Position numbers and translations under genes: made by a program
Part shown: positions 1 through 7,487 of the stretch, one piece after another
Layout: each line of letters begins with the position of its first letter
Numbering within the stretch: position 1 is the first letter of the stretch
Origin: an uncultured Prevotellaceae bacterium
GTDB lineage: Bacteria; Bacteroidota; Bacteroidia; Bacteroidales; Bacteroidaceae
Direction: 5' to 3'
DNA: 9,631 nucleotides
Assembly: GCA_902775075.1 (NCBI GenBank)
Contig: CACYKX010000114.1
Location: forward strand, 1-9,631
Notes under the pieces: model-generated
What the model was told of the DNA's origin: nothing
What the model saw: only the letters and a program-made list of their open reading frames with translations
The model's database searches: none

Positions 1-16
1 AAATTTTAATGTGATA

Positions 17-48
17 TTCGTTTATTTGGAATTAAATAACTACCTTTG
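17..48 (+). promoter_or_regulatory. Bacteroidetes-type promoter of pflB
   Basis: TACCTTTG at 41-48 matches the Bacteroidetes primary-sigma -7 consensus TAnnTTTG exactly. TTCG at 17-20, 20 bases upstream, is a one-mismatch version of the TTTG -33 element. Transcription would begin near 55, giving a pflB leader of about 110 nt. The consensus is established knowledge; the assignment to pflB is inferred from position and direction. Confidence 0.7.
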
Positions 49-97
49 CAACCTCAAAATAGCAAGATGCTTACTTAATTTACTGAGGTACGAGAAA

Positions 98-119
98 AAT
101 AAGGCATAAAAGCCTGATT
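98..119 (+). other. Small hairpin in the pflB 5' leader
   Basis: AGGC (102-105) and GCCT (112-115) form a 4-bp stem around a 6-nt loop. Past one A/G mismatch, three further A/T pairs (98-100 with 117-119) extend it. It lies about 45 nt before the start codon. The stem is short and A/T-rich outside the core, so it may have no function. Confidence 0.25.
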
Positions 120-164
120 GGTAAAAGGATATTCATTATTAACATATAAAACTTATAAACATTT

Positions 165-2411
165 ATGAGAACAGAATGGAGAGGTTTCAACGGAACCAAG
201 TGGCAGAATGAAGTGAATGTTCGCGATTTCATCCAGCACAACTATACAAGTTATGAGGGTGATGAGAGCTTCTTGGCCGGACCAACCCAAGCTACCGACA
301 CACTTTGGAGTAAACTTAAGGAACTCCAGAAGGAGGAGCGTGCCAAAGGTGGTGTTCTTGACATGGAAACAGAAGTTGTTTCTAGTCTTACATCTTACGG
401 CGCTGCTTATATCGATGAAAAATCTAAGGATTTGGAGAAAGTCGTAGGTTTGCAGACCGACAAACCACTAAAACGTGCATTCATGCCTTATGGCGGTATT
501 AAGATGGCTGAGCAAGCTTGTACAACTTATGGTTATCAGCCTTCAGAGAAGTTACACGAAATCTTCCACAGTTATGTAAAGACTCACAACGACGGCGTAT
601 TCGATGCTTATACAGCAGAGATGAAACACGTACGCCATAATCATATTCTTACCGGTCTTCCTGACACTTACGGTCGTGGTCGTATCGTAGGTGACTATCG
701 TCGTGTTGCCCTTTATGGTATCGACTTCCTGATCGCAGAGAAGAAGAAAGATCTCGACAATATGGGCGAGCGCGAGATGAGCGACGAAGTAATTCGTTTG
801 CGCGAAGAAGTTGCTATGCAGATCAAGGCCCTCAAGGGACTTAAGGAAATGGCTGCCATCTACGGTTTTGATATCAGTAATCCTGCACAGAATGCACGCG
901 AGGCCGTACAATGGTTGTATTTCGGTTATCTAGGTGCTGTAAAAACACAGAATGGTGCTGCTATGTCAGTAGGTCGTGTTTCTACATTCCTCGATATCTA
1001 TTTCACTCGTGATATGGCTGAGGGTACACTTACCGAGGCTGATGCTCAGGAACTTATCGACCACTTGGTAATGAAGTTCCGTATGGTTAAGTTCGCTCGT
1101 ATTCCTTCTTACAACGAACTTTTCTCCGGCGACCCAGTATGGGCTACCCTCGAAGTAGCTGGTATGGGTCAGGACGGCCGCTCTATGGTTACCAAGAATG
1201 ACTTCCGATTCCTCCACACTTTGGAAAATATGGGTCCTTCACCAGAACCAAACCTCACAGTACTTTATAGCTCTCGTTTGCCTAAGGCATTCAAGAAGTA
1301 TGCTGCTATGATTTCTGTGAAGACCAGCTCTATCCAGTATGAGAATGATGATGTGATGCGTCCAGTATGGGGTGACGATTACTCTATCTGCTGCTGCGTA
1401 TCTGCTACACAGACCGGTAAGGAGATGCAATTCTTCGGAGCTCGTGCCAACTTGGCTAAATGTCTTACTTACGCTATTAGCGGAGGTGTAGACTCTAAGA
1501 CCCGCGAACAAGTAGGTCCTGCTTATCGTGCTATCGAGGGTGACGTAGTAACTTACGAAGAGTTCATGCCTAAGTTCATGGATATGATGGAGTGGTTGGC
1601 TGCCGTTTATGTCAAGACCTTGAACCTCATTCATTACATGCACGACAAGTATTTCTATGAGGCTGCCGAGATGGCCCTTATTGATACTGATGTACGTCGT
1701 ACTTTCGCAACCGGTATCGCAGGTTTCTCTCATGTAGTAGATTCTATTAGCGCTATCAAGTATGCTAAGGTAAATATTATCCGTGACGAGACTGGTTTCC
1801 CTCTTGAGTTCAAGACCGAGGGTGACTTCCCACGCTATGGTAATGATGACGATCGTGCCGATGAAATCGCAGTATGGTTGCTCAAGACCTTTGTAAATAT
1901 GATCAAGAAGCACCACACTTATCGTAATTCTGAGCCTACTACTAGTATCCTCACCATTACTTCTAATGTGGTATATGGTAAGTACACCAGCAATATGCCT
2001 GACGGTCGTAAGGCCGGTACTCCTCTTGCTCCAGGTGCTAATCCTAGCTATGGTGCAGAGCAGAATGGTCTGCTTGCTTCTTTGAATTCTGTAGCTAAAT
2101 TGCCTTACGAGTATGCACTCGATGGCATTTCTAATACTCAGACTATCAGTCCAAGTGCGCTTGGTCAGAATGATGAGGAACGTGCTAATACATTGGTAGG
2201 TGTGCTCGATGGTTACTTTAACCAGGGTTCTCATCACCTTAACGTTAACGTATTTGGCGTAGATAAGTTGAAGGATGCTATGGAGCACCCAGAGAAGGAA
2301 GAATATCAGAACTTCACAATCCGTGTAAGCGGTTATGCTGTGAAGTTTATCGACCTTACTCGTGAGCAGCAGCTCGACGTTATCGCTCGTCAGGCTCATG
2401 AAAGACTATAA
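165..2411 (+). CDS. pflB: Formate C-acetyltransferase (pyruvate formate-lyase)
   Basis: Cytosolic glycyl-radical enzyme that converts pyruvate and CoA to acetyl-CoA and formate in anaerobic fermentation. The 748-residue protein is close in length to E. coli PflB (760) and is recognisably colinear with it throughout. Visible hallmarks are [10 protein letters not shown] near residues 15-24, [10 protein letters not shown] at 31-40, [12 protein letters not shown] at 162-173, the catalytic cysteine pair in SICCCVSA (C410 and C411 by alignment to the E. coli ACCVS motif), [12 protein letters not shown] at 421-432, and the C-terminal glycyl-radical loop RVSGYA with the radical on G723. The start at ATG 165 is supported by alignment of the N-terminus a few residues inside the E. 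coli start. No clear Shine-Dalgarno is present, as is usual in Bacteroidetes. The activase gene follows downstream. The run of three cysteines (409-411) is a mild oddity, since E. coli has Ala-Cys-Cys. Confidence 0.97.
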   Translation: MRTEWRGFNGTKWQNEVNVRDFIQHNYTSYEGDESFLAGPTQATDTLWSKLKELQKEERAKGGVLDMETEVVSSLTSYGAAYIDEKSKDLEKVVGLQTDKPLKRAFMPYGGIKMAEQACTTYGYQPSEKLHEIFHSYVKTHNDGVFDAYTAEMKHVRHNHILTGLPDTYGRGRIVGDYRRVALYGIDFLIAEKKKDLDNMGEREMSDEVIRLREEVAMQIKALKGLKEMAAIYGFDISNPAQNAREAVQWLYFGYLGAVKTQNGAAMSVGRVSTFLDIYFTRDMAEGTLTEADAQELIDHLVMKFRMVKFARIPSYNELFSGDPVWATLEVAGMGQDGRSMVTKNDFRFLHTLENMGPSPEPNLTVLYSSRLPKAFKKYAAMISVKTSSIQYENDDVMRPVWGDDYSICCCVSATQTGKEMQFFGARANLAKCLTYAISGGVDSKTREQVGPAYRAIEGDVVTYEEFMPKFMDMMEWLAAVYVKTLNLIHYMHDKYFYEAAEMALIDTDVRRTFATGIAGFSHVVDSISAIKYAKVNIIRDETGFPLEFKTEGDFPRYGNDDDRADEIAVWLLKTFVNMIKKHHTYRNSEPTTSILTITSNVVYGKYTSNMPDGRKAGTPLAPGANPSYGAEQNGLLASLNSVAKLPYEYALDGISNTQTISPSALGQNDEERANTLVGVLDGYFNQGSHHLNVNVFGVDKLKDAMEHPEKEEYQNFTIRVSGYAVKFIDLTREQQLDVIARQAHERL

Positions 2412-2436
2412 ACATAGTAACAAATAGCAATCCTAT

Positions 2437-2483
2437 AGGTCTCCCTTTTCCCGTCGTAAGGGGTGGGGAGACCTTTCCTTTTT
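2437..2483 (+). terminator. Intrinsic terminator or attenuator between pflB and pflA
   Basis: AGGTCTCCC (2437-2445) pairs perfectly with GGGAGACCT (2466-2474). The intervening bases can add a CCC/GGG inner stem. The T-rich run TTTCCTTTTT (2474-2483) follows at once. The structure lies 26 nt after the pflB stop and before pflA. Because no TAnnTTTG promoter is evident between it and pflA, it probably acts as a partial terminator, giving far more pflB than pflA message (inference). Confidence 0.8.
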
Positions 2484-2521
2484 CTGAGAAGAGATTCCCT
2501 AATGATATCAAGTTAAAGACT

Positions 2522-3250
2522 ATGACAAAAGGATACATTCATTCGATAGAGAGTTTTGGTTCTGTAGATGGTCCCGGCATTCGCTTTTTGATTTTCCTTC
2601 AAGGATGTCCTATGCGTTGCCAGTTTTGCCACAATCCCGATTCATGGGCTGTGAGCAAGCAACAAGAGATGACCGCAGAAGAATTGCTCGATAAAGCAGA
2701 ACGCTTCCGTTCTTATTGGGGCGATAAGGGTGGCATCACAGTAAGTGGTGGCGAAGCTTTGTTGCAGATAGATTTCCTTTTAGAACTCTTTACTAAGGCC
2801 CATGAGCGTGGCATCAATACATGTCTGGATACGTCGGCTCAGCCATTCCGCCGTCATGGAGAATGGTTTGATAAGTTTGAAGCTCTCATGCAAATTACCG
2901 ATACTATTCTTCTTGATATCAAGCATATACGCGATGACGAACATCGCAAACTTACCCGTTGTAGCAATCAAAATATATTAGATTGTGCCCGTTATCTTTC
3001 TGATATTCGCAAACCCGTTTGGATTCGTCATGTGCTGGTTCCTGGTATCACAGACAAAGACGAATATCTGCATGAATTGGCCGATTTCCTCTCTACGCTA
3101 CAAAATATAGAGCGCATAGACGTATTACCTTATCATACATTAGGCATCTTTAAATACGAGAAACTGGGCATTCCATATCCTTTGGATGGAGTAGAACCAC
3201 CTACGAAAGAAAGAATAGAGAATGCCAAGACCATTCTTGGAGCAAAATAG
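2522..3250 (+). CDS. pflA: Pyruvate formate-lyase-activating enzyme (radical SAM)
   Basis: Radical SAM enzyme that abstracts hydrogen from the PflB glycine, using a [4Fe-4S] cluster and S-adenosylmethionine. The 242-residue protein is near the E. coli PflA length (246). Seen directly: ESFGSVDGPGIR at residues 10-21, the cluster motif CPMRCQFC with C29, C33 and C36 (CX3CX2C), SGGE at 75-78 for SAM binding, DTSA at 103-106, LLDIKH at 130-135, and RHVLVPGITD at 169-178, which is characteristic of PflA. No domain is missing. It lies 110 bp after pflB on the same strand with a terminator-like hairpin between them, and no separate promoter is visible, so it is probably expressed by readthrough. Its TAG stop at 3248-3250 directly abuts the stop of the convergent gene. 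Confidence 0.96.
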   Translation: MTKGYIHSIESFGSVDGPGIRFLIFLQGCPMRCQFCHNPDSWAVSKQQEMTAEELLDKAERFRSYWGDKGGITVSGGEALLQIDFLLELFTKAHERGINTCLDTSAQPFRRHGEWFDKFEALMQITDTILLDIKHIRDDEHRKLTRCSNQNILDCARYLSDIRKPVWIRHVLVPGITDKDEYLHELADFLSTLQNIERIDVLPYHTLGIFKYEKLGIPYPLDGVEPPTKERIENAKTILGAK

Positions 3251-4207
3251 TCAGAGTTTTACACTCGAGATATCCACGAGCTTGTTTACTATCGCATAAA
3301 TAGTAAGACCGGCGACAGAATGAATCTGCAATTTTCGGGCGATATTCCGGCGATGTGTGATCACAGTATTTACTGAGATATACAGATGGTCGGCAATCTC
3401 CTTGTTGCTCATTCCTTGTACCAGACTTACCACGACATCCTTTTCTCTGTCGCTAAGTTCCTCAACGTTTCCCACCTGTTGGTTGATCATGTTCGAGATA
3501 TTTAGTGTCACATCCTTATGCTTCAGCTTCTTTTCGATTTTAAGGATAGCAGGCATAAAGATTTTATCCTCCACCTGTGCATGCTGACTCAGCCAGTCCT
3601 CATTATTATATATATCATAAAGCGTAGCTGTAAGCTGGTTGTTGTGCAAACCATCAGAAGGCAAATACTTGATCATGATATTCTTGAGTTCTCGCAGTTT
3701 CTCATCCATCTGATCATGATGTTTCGAGAAAGTAGTAATACTGTTTTTCTCATCAATCTCTCCATTCAACAGTTTCTCGACATAAGGGAATAGCGACCCC
3801 TCCTCATATTTCATATGCTTGGTCACCCCATGTGCATATTCGTCATAGATTTGCATGATAAGGCGAGCCAGACTATCGTTCTCGTCAAGAGCCTCGCTCA
3901 ACTCCTTACGGATGAAGGGCAGTTGGAAGTCGATATAGTAAGCGTGAGAAGCCTTGAGATATTTCATCAGCGTACTTACCGATAGACGATCAGCATCATC
4001 AGGATTGTAATATCCATTAATGGTGAAGTTTACCACAGCCAAGAACGTGAAGGTGTCCACATTCTGAGCCTCGCATACCTCTCTTACGGTTTTATCGCCA
4101 AATCCAAGATTAATACCAAAGCTGCCCAAACTTTGCAGCATATTACTATTATCCTTAATGATATTGATAAGCTGATCATCAGCCTCGTAGAGTTTCTGAT
4201 ATTTCAT
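3251..4207 (-). CDS. Hemerythrin-domain regulator with LuxR-type HTH
   Basis: 318-residue soluble protein, apparently a one-component regulator. Residues 12-60 (with NMLQSLGSFGINLGFGDKTV) resemble the ScdA_N/DUF542 region that precedes hemerythrin domains in RIC/YtfE iron-cluster repair proteins, but the usual paired cysteines are absent. Residues 85-227 form a hemerythrin-like four-helix domain with candidate diiron ligands H88, H126, H131/E135 (HMKYE), H163/H164 with D165, and H209/E213 (HAQVE). Residues 250-313 are a LuxR/NarL-type helix-turn-helix (LSDREKDVV, GMSNKEIADHLYISVNTV, THRRNIARKL). The domain calls are from sequence motifs; sensing of O2, NO or redox state by the iron site and DNA binding by the C-terminus are inferred. 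It has no receiver domain. It is convergent with pflA and divergent from the phosphate transporter. Plausible targets are pfl, stress-repair genes, or its own promoter. The ATG at 4207 sits about 24 bases after the -7 box. Confidence 0.85.
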   Translation of the reverse strand: MKYQKLYEADDQLINIIKDNSNMLQSLGSFGINLGFGDKTVREVCEAQNVDTFTFLAVVNFTINGYYNPDDADRLSVSTLMKYLKASHAYYIDFQLPFIRKELSEALDENDSLARLIMQIYDEYAHGVTKHMKYEEGSLFPYVEKLLNGEIDEKNSITTFSKHHDQMDEKLRELKNIMIKYLPSDGLHNNQLTATLYDIYNNEDWLSQHAQVEDKIFMPAILKIEKKLKHKDVTLNISNMINQQVGNVEELSDREKDVVVSLVQGMSNKEIADHLYISVNTVITHRRNIARKLQIHSVAGLTIYAIVNKLVDISSVKL

Positions 4208-4230
4208 ATTCGCTAAAATTCTTCAAGATG

Positions 4231-4262
4231 CAAAAATACGATATTTTTTTATTTCTTGCAAT
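4231..4262 (-). promoter_or_regulatory. Promoter of the hemerythrin-LuxR regulator
   Basis: On the minus strand, 4238-4231 reads TATTTTTG, an exact TAnnTTTG -7 element. With a 20-bp spacer, ATTG at 4262-4259 approximates the TTTG -33 box. The leader would be only about 15-20 nt before ATG 4207. Confidence 0.6.
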
Positions 4263-4289
4263 ACCTACCTGTTAGTATATATTACCTTT

Positions 4290-4333
4290 TTTGTAGGAAA
4301 TATCCCATATAAAAGGGGTAAAATACCTACAAA
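4290..4333. repeat. Inverted repeat in the divergent intergenic region (possible operator)
   Basis: TTTGTAGG (4290-4297) and CCTACAAA (4326-4333) are perfect reverse complements separated by 28 bases. Inside them TATCCC (4301-4306) and GGGGTA (4315-4320) pair with one wobble, so the whole could form a nested stem. The half-site core also recurs as the direct repeat ATACCTAC at 4261-4268 and 4323-4330. The position between two divergent promoters suggests a regulator-binding region; which protein binds is unknown. Confidence 0.4.
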
Positions 4334-4376
4334 TGGGGATGTGGCGACTCATGATACCATGTTGGATGAGTAGAAT

Positions 4377-4403
4377 TGTAACTGAAATGTAACATTCCTG
4401 TAA
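4377..4403 (+). promoter_or_regulatory. Candidate Pho box: three TGTAA repeats at 11-bp period
   Basis: TGTAA occurs at 4377-4381, 4388-4392 and 4399-4403, exactly 11 bp apart and all on the plus strand. The first two are TGTAAC. PhoB-family regulators bind head-to-tail on direct repeats with 11-bp spacing (E. coli TGTCA-type repeats). The last copy ends 22 bp before the -7 box of the phosphate transporter promoter and occupies the place of a -33 element, as in activator-dependent Pho promoters. The presence of phoB-phoR downstream supports the call. The Bacteroidetes half-site itself is inferred. Confidence 0.65.
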
Positions 4404-4425
4404 AATAGATGCAACAACATACTAT

Positions 4426-4433
4426 TACTTTTG
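4426..4433 (+). promoter_or_regulatory. -7 element of the phosphate transporter promoter
   Basis: TACTTTTG fits TAnnTTTG exactly. No TTTG lies 19-21 bp upstream; instead the TGTAA repeats end there, suggesting an activator-dependent promoter. Transcription would start near 4440. That excludes the upstream in-frame TTG at 4431 as the start codon and supports ATG 4461. Confidence 0.65.
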
Positions 4434-4460
4434 CCACAAGAGAAAATCAACAGAAAAGAT

Positions 4461-6716
4461 ATGAGTGCAATCTATTTTTTTATTGTCGTATTTCTGCTTA
4501 GTTTGGCAGTTTTCGACTTGTTCGTAGGAGTAAGTAATGATGCCGTAAACTTTCTGCAATCTGCCATTGGGGCACGTGTGGCTAAGTTTCGTACCATCCT
4601 TTTCATAGCCTCGGTAGGAGTTATCCTCGGAGCTGTGATGTCTACGGGAATGATGGATGTCGCCCGCCATGGAATCCTTACCGCGAGCGAATATTCCTTC
4701 CACGAAGTGATGACGATATTTCTTGCTGTCATCGTCACAGATGTCATTATTCTTGATATGTTTAATAGTTTTGGTATGCCCACGTCTACTACGGTTTCGA
4801 TGGTCTTCGAACTCTTGGGCGGAACCTTTATTCTTGCCACGATCAAGAAACTCAGCGATAGCACATTAGAATATGGTATGTTGCTCAATTCCGGTAAGGC
4901 CCTCGAAGTTATTATCGCCATCTTTGTTTCCGTAGCCATCTCATTTGTTGTAGGTGTAGTCGTTATGTGGATATCACGTATCATCTTTACCTTCAACTAC
5001 AAACGCCATAGTCGTTACACCATAGCTTTGTTTGGCGGAGTTGCTTTCACGGCCTTGTCCTATTTCATATTTCTCAAAGGCATCGGACAGAGTCCCTATG
5101 TGTCGGAAGAAGTATCCGGTTACGTCAACGCCAATATTCGATTGTTGTTGCTCGCCACCCTTGTCGGCTCAACGATAATCATGCAGATACTCCATCTCTG
5201 TCGTGTAAATATTTTTAGGTTTATCGTATTGATGGGAACCTTCGGACTGGCCATGTCGTTTGCGGGCAACGACCTCGTCAACTTCATCGGCGTACCGCTT
5301 GCCGGACTGGATTCCTATCAAACCTACGTTGCCCATGCTTTTCACGTTTCTCCCGACCAGTTCATGATGACCTCGCTCATGAAGAGCTCCCACACCCCGG
5401 TACTCTATCTTTTTATCGCCGGTTGCATCATGGTAATAGCCATGGCCACCTCGAAGAAATCTCATAAAGTAATCAAGACATCCGTAGACCTGAGTCGACA
5501 GGATGAAGGCGAAGAGATGTTCGGAAGTTCCCGTGCCGCCCGTAGTATCGTGCGTTTCAGTCAAGAAGTGATAGAGTTTGTCGTGCGCCTTGTTCCATCG
5601 TCCGTACGCCAATGGATCAATCGACGTTTTGCCCATCAAGGCGACGCCACAGACGACCAGCAAGCCGCCTTCGATGTTGTGCGCGCAGCCGTCAATCTAG
5701 TACTTGCCTCCATTCTCATCACGATAGGAACCAATTATAAATTGCCCCTCTCTACCACCTATGTCACCTTTATGGTAGCCATGGGCTCCAGTTTGGCTGA
5801 TAGAGCGTGGAGTAGGGAGAGCGCCGTTTTCCGCGTTACGGGCGTGCTGTCTGTGATAGGCGGTTGGTTTCTTACGGCCGGAGTTGCCTTTCTTGCCAGC
5901 TGTTTCGTCTGTGTCGCCATGTATTACGGCGGATTCATCGTACAGGTAGGCTTCATCATCCTCGTTGTTGTACTCTTGATTCGTAGCAACCGCAATTACA
6001 ACAAGAAGCAGAACCTTTCGGATAAAGAGAGGGACACCTTCCAACTGATGATGCGCATGCACGACCCCGACCTCGTATGGGATGTCCTGCAAAAACAAGT
6101 GAGTCGTACCCAGTCGTCTACCTGTCTTTTTGCCCTTGCACAATATAATCTCATCGTCGACGCCTTCCGCGACCAAGATGTAAAGAGCCTTCGTAGAAGC
6201 GACCGCCAGTTACGCCTTCGGACAGAGACACTTAAGAAGACCCGTAGACGCGAGATGTTGGCTCTGAAGAGAGTGCCGATGAAGATAGCCATAGAGCGAA
6301 ATACATGGTTCCATATCGGCGCGAATAGCGACCAACAGTTAGTCTATACCTTGCGACGTATGCTGAACCCGATCAAGGAACATGTCGACAACAATTTCAA
6401 TCCTGTGCCCGAGTTGCTCATTCGTGAATATGAGCCCATTCGCAGACGCATCAACGATCTGATGCAAGTTGCCGCCGACCAGATACAGACCGACCGATAT
6501 GAAAACTATCGTGAAATCCTTGCCGAGGGCGATGCCTGCAAAGATGAACTCTCCATAGTTCGCAAGCGACATATCAACCGTATGCAGCAATCGGCCGATA
6601 ACACCAGTCTACAGGTAGACATGGTTTATCTCAATCTATTGCAAGAGAGCCAACAGTTGCTCAGCAATATGCGTCATCAACTGCGTTCTGCAAAGAAATT
6701 CATGGAGAAATATTGA
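4461..6716 (+). CDS. PiT-family inorganic phosphate transporter with PhoU-like C-terminal domain
   Basis: Inner-membrane low-affinity phosphate/cation symporter of the PiT (PF01384) family, 751 residues. The two family repeats are visible: GVSNDAVNF (residues 23-31) with PTSTTVSM (107-114), and FAGNDLVNFIGVPLAG (267-282) with LPLSTTYVTF (428-437). Many hydrophobic segments lie between residues 4 and 510, interrupted by a hydrophilic loop near 330-400. The last 240 residues are charged and helical, resembling the PhoU/DUF47 proteins that elsewhere accompany PiT transporters as separate subunits, so this is a fusion, a form I recall from Bacteroidetes. ATG 4461 is chosen because a longer in-frame version from TTG 4431 would begin inside the promoter -7 box, and MSAIYFFIVVF opens directly into the first membrane helix. 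Control by the downstream PhoB-PhoR pair is inferred from the repeats in front of it. Substrate could be checked experimentally; phosphate is favoured by family and context. Confidence 0.9.
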   Translation: MSAIYFFIVVFLLSLAVFDLFVGVSNDAVNFLQSAIGARVAKFRTILFIASVGVILGAVMSTGMMDVARHGILTASEYSFHEVMTIFLAVIVTDVIILDMFNSFGMPTSTTVSMVFELLGGTFILATIKKLSDSTLEYGMLLNSGKALEVIIAIFVSVAISFVVGVVVMWISRIIFTFNYKRHSRYTIALFGGVAFTALSYFIFLKGIGQSPYVSEEVSGYVNANIRLLLLATLVGSTIIMQILHLCRVNIFRFIVLMGTFGLAMSFAGNDLVNFIGVPLAGLDSYQTYVAHAFHVSPDQFMMTSLMKSSHTPVLYLFIAGCIMVIAMATSKKSHKVIKTSVDLSRQDEGEEMFGSSRAARSIVRFSQEVIEFVVRLVPSSVRQWINRRFAHQGDATDDQQAAFDVVRAAVNLVLASILITIGTNYKLPLSTTYVTFMVAMGSSLADRAWSRESAVFRVTGVLSVIGGWFLTAGVAFLASCFVCVAMYYGGFIVQVGFIILVVVLLIRSNRNYNKKQNLSDKERDTFQLMMRMHDPDLVWDVLQKQVSRTQSSTCLFALAQYNLIVDAFRDQDVKSLRRSDRQLRLRTETLKKTRRREMLALKRVPMKIAIERNTWFHIGANSDQQLVYTLRRMLNPIKEHVDNNFNPVPELLIREYEPIRRRINDLMQVAADQIQTDRYENYREILAEGDACKDELSIVRKRHINRMQQSADNTSLQVDMVYLNLLQESQQLLSNMRHQLRSAKKFMEKY

Positions 6717-6755
6717 TTTTTCCCATCCAAGGAATCCCAAATACGATATTATTTA

Positions 6756-6763
6756 TATCTTTG
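6756..6763 (+). promoter_or_regulatory. -7 element of the phoB-phoR promoter
   Basis: TATCTTTG matches TAnnTTTG exactly, 25 bp before the phoB start codon, in the 72-bp gap after the transporter gene. No good TTTG -33 element and no TGTAA repeats are seen upstream, so the two-component genes may be expressed both from here at a basal level and by readthrough from the transporter promoter (inference). Confidence 0.6.
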
Positions 6764-6788
6764 TGCGTGATAACTATAATGTTACAGA

Positions 6789-7487
6789 ATGGATAGTAAA
6801 CCTTATCATATCTTAGTGGTCGACGATGAACCCGACCTGTGTGAAATCCTCAGTTTCAACCTGGAGACCGAGGGCTACAAGGTTACGACAGCCACCTCGG
6901 CCGAAGAAGCCCTGCAGCTCGATCTTACCGGTTTTGACCTTCTGCTCCTTGATGTCATGATGGAAGGAATGTCTGGTTTTGCTATGGCGCGACAACTCAA
7001 ACAAGATGAAGCCACAGCTCGTATACCTATCATCTTCCTTACCGCTCGTGATACCGAGAACGATATCGTTACCGGTTTCAACCTTGGAGCTGACGATTAC
7101 ATCTCCAAGCCCTTCTCGATTCGTGAAGTGATGGTACGCATCATGGCCGTTTTGCGACGCACGTCGGTAGCCGTACATGCGGAGGCATCACAAGCCCACG
7201 TCTTGGAATATCAATCGCTTGTGCTGAATACGGATAACAAGAAGGTAAGCGTCGACGGTCGAGAGATAGCCTTCACACGTATCGAGTACGAACTTCTCGA
7301 ACTACTGCTCAAAGAGCGCGGCCATGTATTTTCACGTGCCGATCTCATCCAGCAGGTTTGGCCTAGTGACGTACTGGTACTCGACAGAACCGTAGATGTC
7401 AACATGGCCCGAATACGTAAGAAGATAGGGCGATATGCTAGTAATATCGTCACCCGACAAGGTTTCGGTTATTATTTTGAAGAATGA
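6789..7487 (+). CDS. phoB: OmpR/PhoB-family response regulator
   Basis: 232-residue cytosolic transcription factor. The receiver domain (residues 7-123) has the acidic pocket D12/D13, phosphoacceptor D55 in LLLLDVMM, T85 in FLTA, and K107 in SKPFS, so it looks fully functional. The effector (about 135-231) is an OmpR-type winged helix: FTRIEYELLELLLKERG, SRADLIQQVW, the recognition helix around RTVDVNMARIRKKIG, and the wing ending GFGYYFEE. The name phoB rests on family resemblance plus context: a PiT transporter with an 11-bp-period repeat in its promoter immediately upstream and a PhoR-type kinase overlapping downstream. Many OmpR-family regulators look alike, so another signal is possible. 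Its stop overlaps the kinase start (ATGA), indicating translational coupling. Confidence 0.85.
   Translation: MDSKPYHILVVDDEPDLCEILSFNLETEGYKVTTATSAEEALQLDLTGFDLLLLDVMMEGMSGFAMARQLKQDEATARIPIIFLTARDTENDIVTGFNLGADDYISKPFSIREVMVRIMAVLRRTSVAVHAEASQAHVLEYQSLVLNTDNKKVSVDGREIAFTRIEYELLELLLKERGHVFSRADLIQQVWPSDVLVLDRTVDVNMARIRKKIGRYASNIVTRQGFGYYFEE

Noticed and set aside
1239..2399. 386-codon open frame on the minus strand inside pflB
   Set aside because: It is exactly opposite a highly conserved lyase and its translation shows no recognisable motif; it is a codon-bias shadow.
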